NCBI RefSeq assembly: GCF_022829345.1
Contig: NZ_JAKSXV010000067.1
Location: 1-52,291, forward strand
Direction: 5' to 3'
Source of the DNA: Methylobacterium sp. J-090
GTDB taxonomy: Bacteria > Pseudomonadota > Alphaproteobacteria > Rhizobiales > Beijerinckiaceae
Length of the DNA stretch: 52,291 nt
Below are positions 52,079 to 52,291 of the stretch, piece by piece; position 1 is the first letter of the stretch; each line of letters starts with the position of its first letter. The translations under genes were made by a program, and so were the position numbers. The notes under the pieces are model-generated. The model saw only the letters and a program-made list of their open reading frames with translations, was not told the DNA's origin and ran no database searches.

Positions 52079-52291
52079 TGAGGGTCCCCCGGATTTTGGT
52101 CCAGCCGGAAGGTGAGCTTCCGGGTCTCATTCGGCGGCCTGCAGGGCCGCCGCCAAGGCAAATTCCTGAGGCGTTCGCCACCCCAGGGCTGTGTGAGGAC
52201 GGCTCTCGTTGTACTGCCGCCGCCACGTCTCGATCTTGCTCCTCGCGTCGGCCAACGACAAGAACCAGTTCGCGTTCAGGCACTCGTCGCG
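52079..52291 (-). mobile_element. IS3-family insertion sequence, 3' end only
   Basis: The element enters from the right edge of the window. Its transposase (C-terminus at 52127-52291) is followed by ~48 non-coding bases to a probable terminal inverted repeat starting TGAGGGTCCCCCGG at about 52079, which begins with TG as IS3-family ends do. The other end and any target duplication are outside the window. The insertion point is inside an IucA/IucC-type synthetase gene. Confidence 0.75.
52127..52291 (-). CDS. IS3-family transposase OrfB, C-terminal 54 residues (partial)
   Basis: The visible part reads '[21 protein letters not shown]', then '[23 protein letters not shown]' and stops at 52127-52129. 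'RDECLN..WF' contains the third catalytic acid (E) of the DDE motif, and 'YNE.RPH.ALG..TP.EF' is the standard ending of IS3-group (IS407-like) OrfB transposases. The N-terminal catalytic part is outside the window. Confidence 0.92.
   Translation of the reverse strand, partial: RDECLNANWFLSLADARSKIETWRRQYNESRPHTALGWRTPQEFALAAALQAAE

Overview
This window looks like a high-GC alphaproteobacterial chromosome, most likely a Methylobacterium-type member of the Hyphomicrobiales. That is inferred from strong G/C third-position bias, GNL-type TPS and caspase genes, and a type VI secretion system (T6SS) arranged as in the Rhizobiales/Agrobacterium group. The species cannot be fixed from sequence alone.

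Layout. (1) 1-2916: the C-terminal end of an HlyD-type type I secretion adaptor, an AT-rich spacer, and a large RTX metalloprotease-like exoprotein ending in three copies of a LamG-like domain. (2) 3273-35816: an essentially complete T6SS locus with two divergent arms meeting at 20979-21069. The leftward arm runs vgrG, a DUF6931-like gene, fha/tagH, tssK, tssL, tssM, tagF, pppA and ppkA, then an unusual lytic transglycosylase, a proline-rich membrane protein and an unknown protein. A PAAR tip gene sits beyond it on the other strand. The rightward arm runs an OmpA-like gene, tssA, tssB, tssC, hcp, tssE, tssF, tssG and tssH (clpV), and then five small or unknown genes that look like effector/immunity cargo. 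These include an HExxH metalloprotease candidate and an exported cysteine-rich protein. No tssJ was seen; tssL carries its own OmpA-type peptidoglycan-binding domain. The PpkA-PppA-Fha-TagF set implies control by threonine phosphorylation. (3) 35865-40779: an M23 peptidase, a TPR-methyltransferase fusion, a GntR/HutC regulator and a ribokinase-family sugar kinase. (4) 41116-49761: a two-partner secretion operon (TpsB, a large TpsA adhesin with GLUG and MBG-like repeats) ending in a translationally overlapping exported caspase-SEL1 protein. (5) 50211-52291: the tail of a siderophore operon (SbnI/SerK-like ParB protein, MFS exporter, and the last ~60 codons of an IucA/IucC-type synthetase) cut off by an IS3-family insertion that runs out of the window.

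The most unusual items are: a transglycosylase whose cytoplasmic N-terminus is an IS1595-type transposase zinc ribbon plus helical region; a cascade of three overlapping five-codon mini-ORFs leading into tssF; a perfect 15-bp inverted repeat between tssL and tssM; the candidate effector island after clpV; and the TPS-caspase operon. No tRNA, rRNA or CRISPR was seen.
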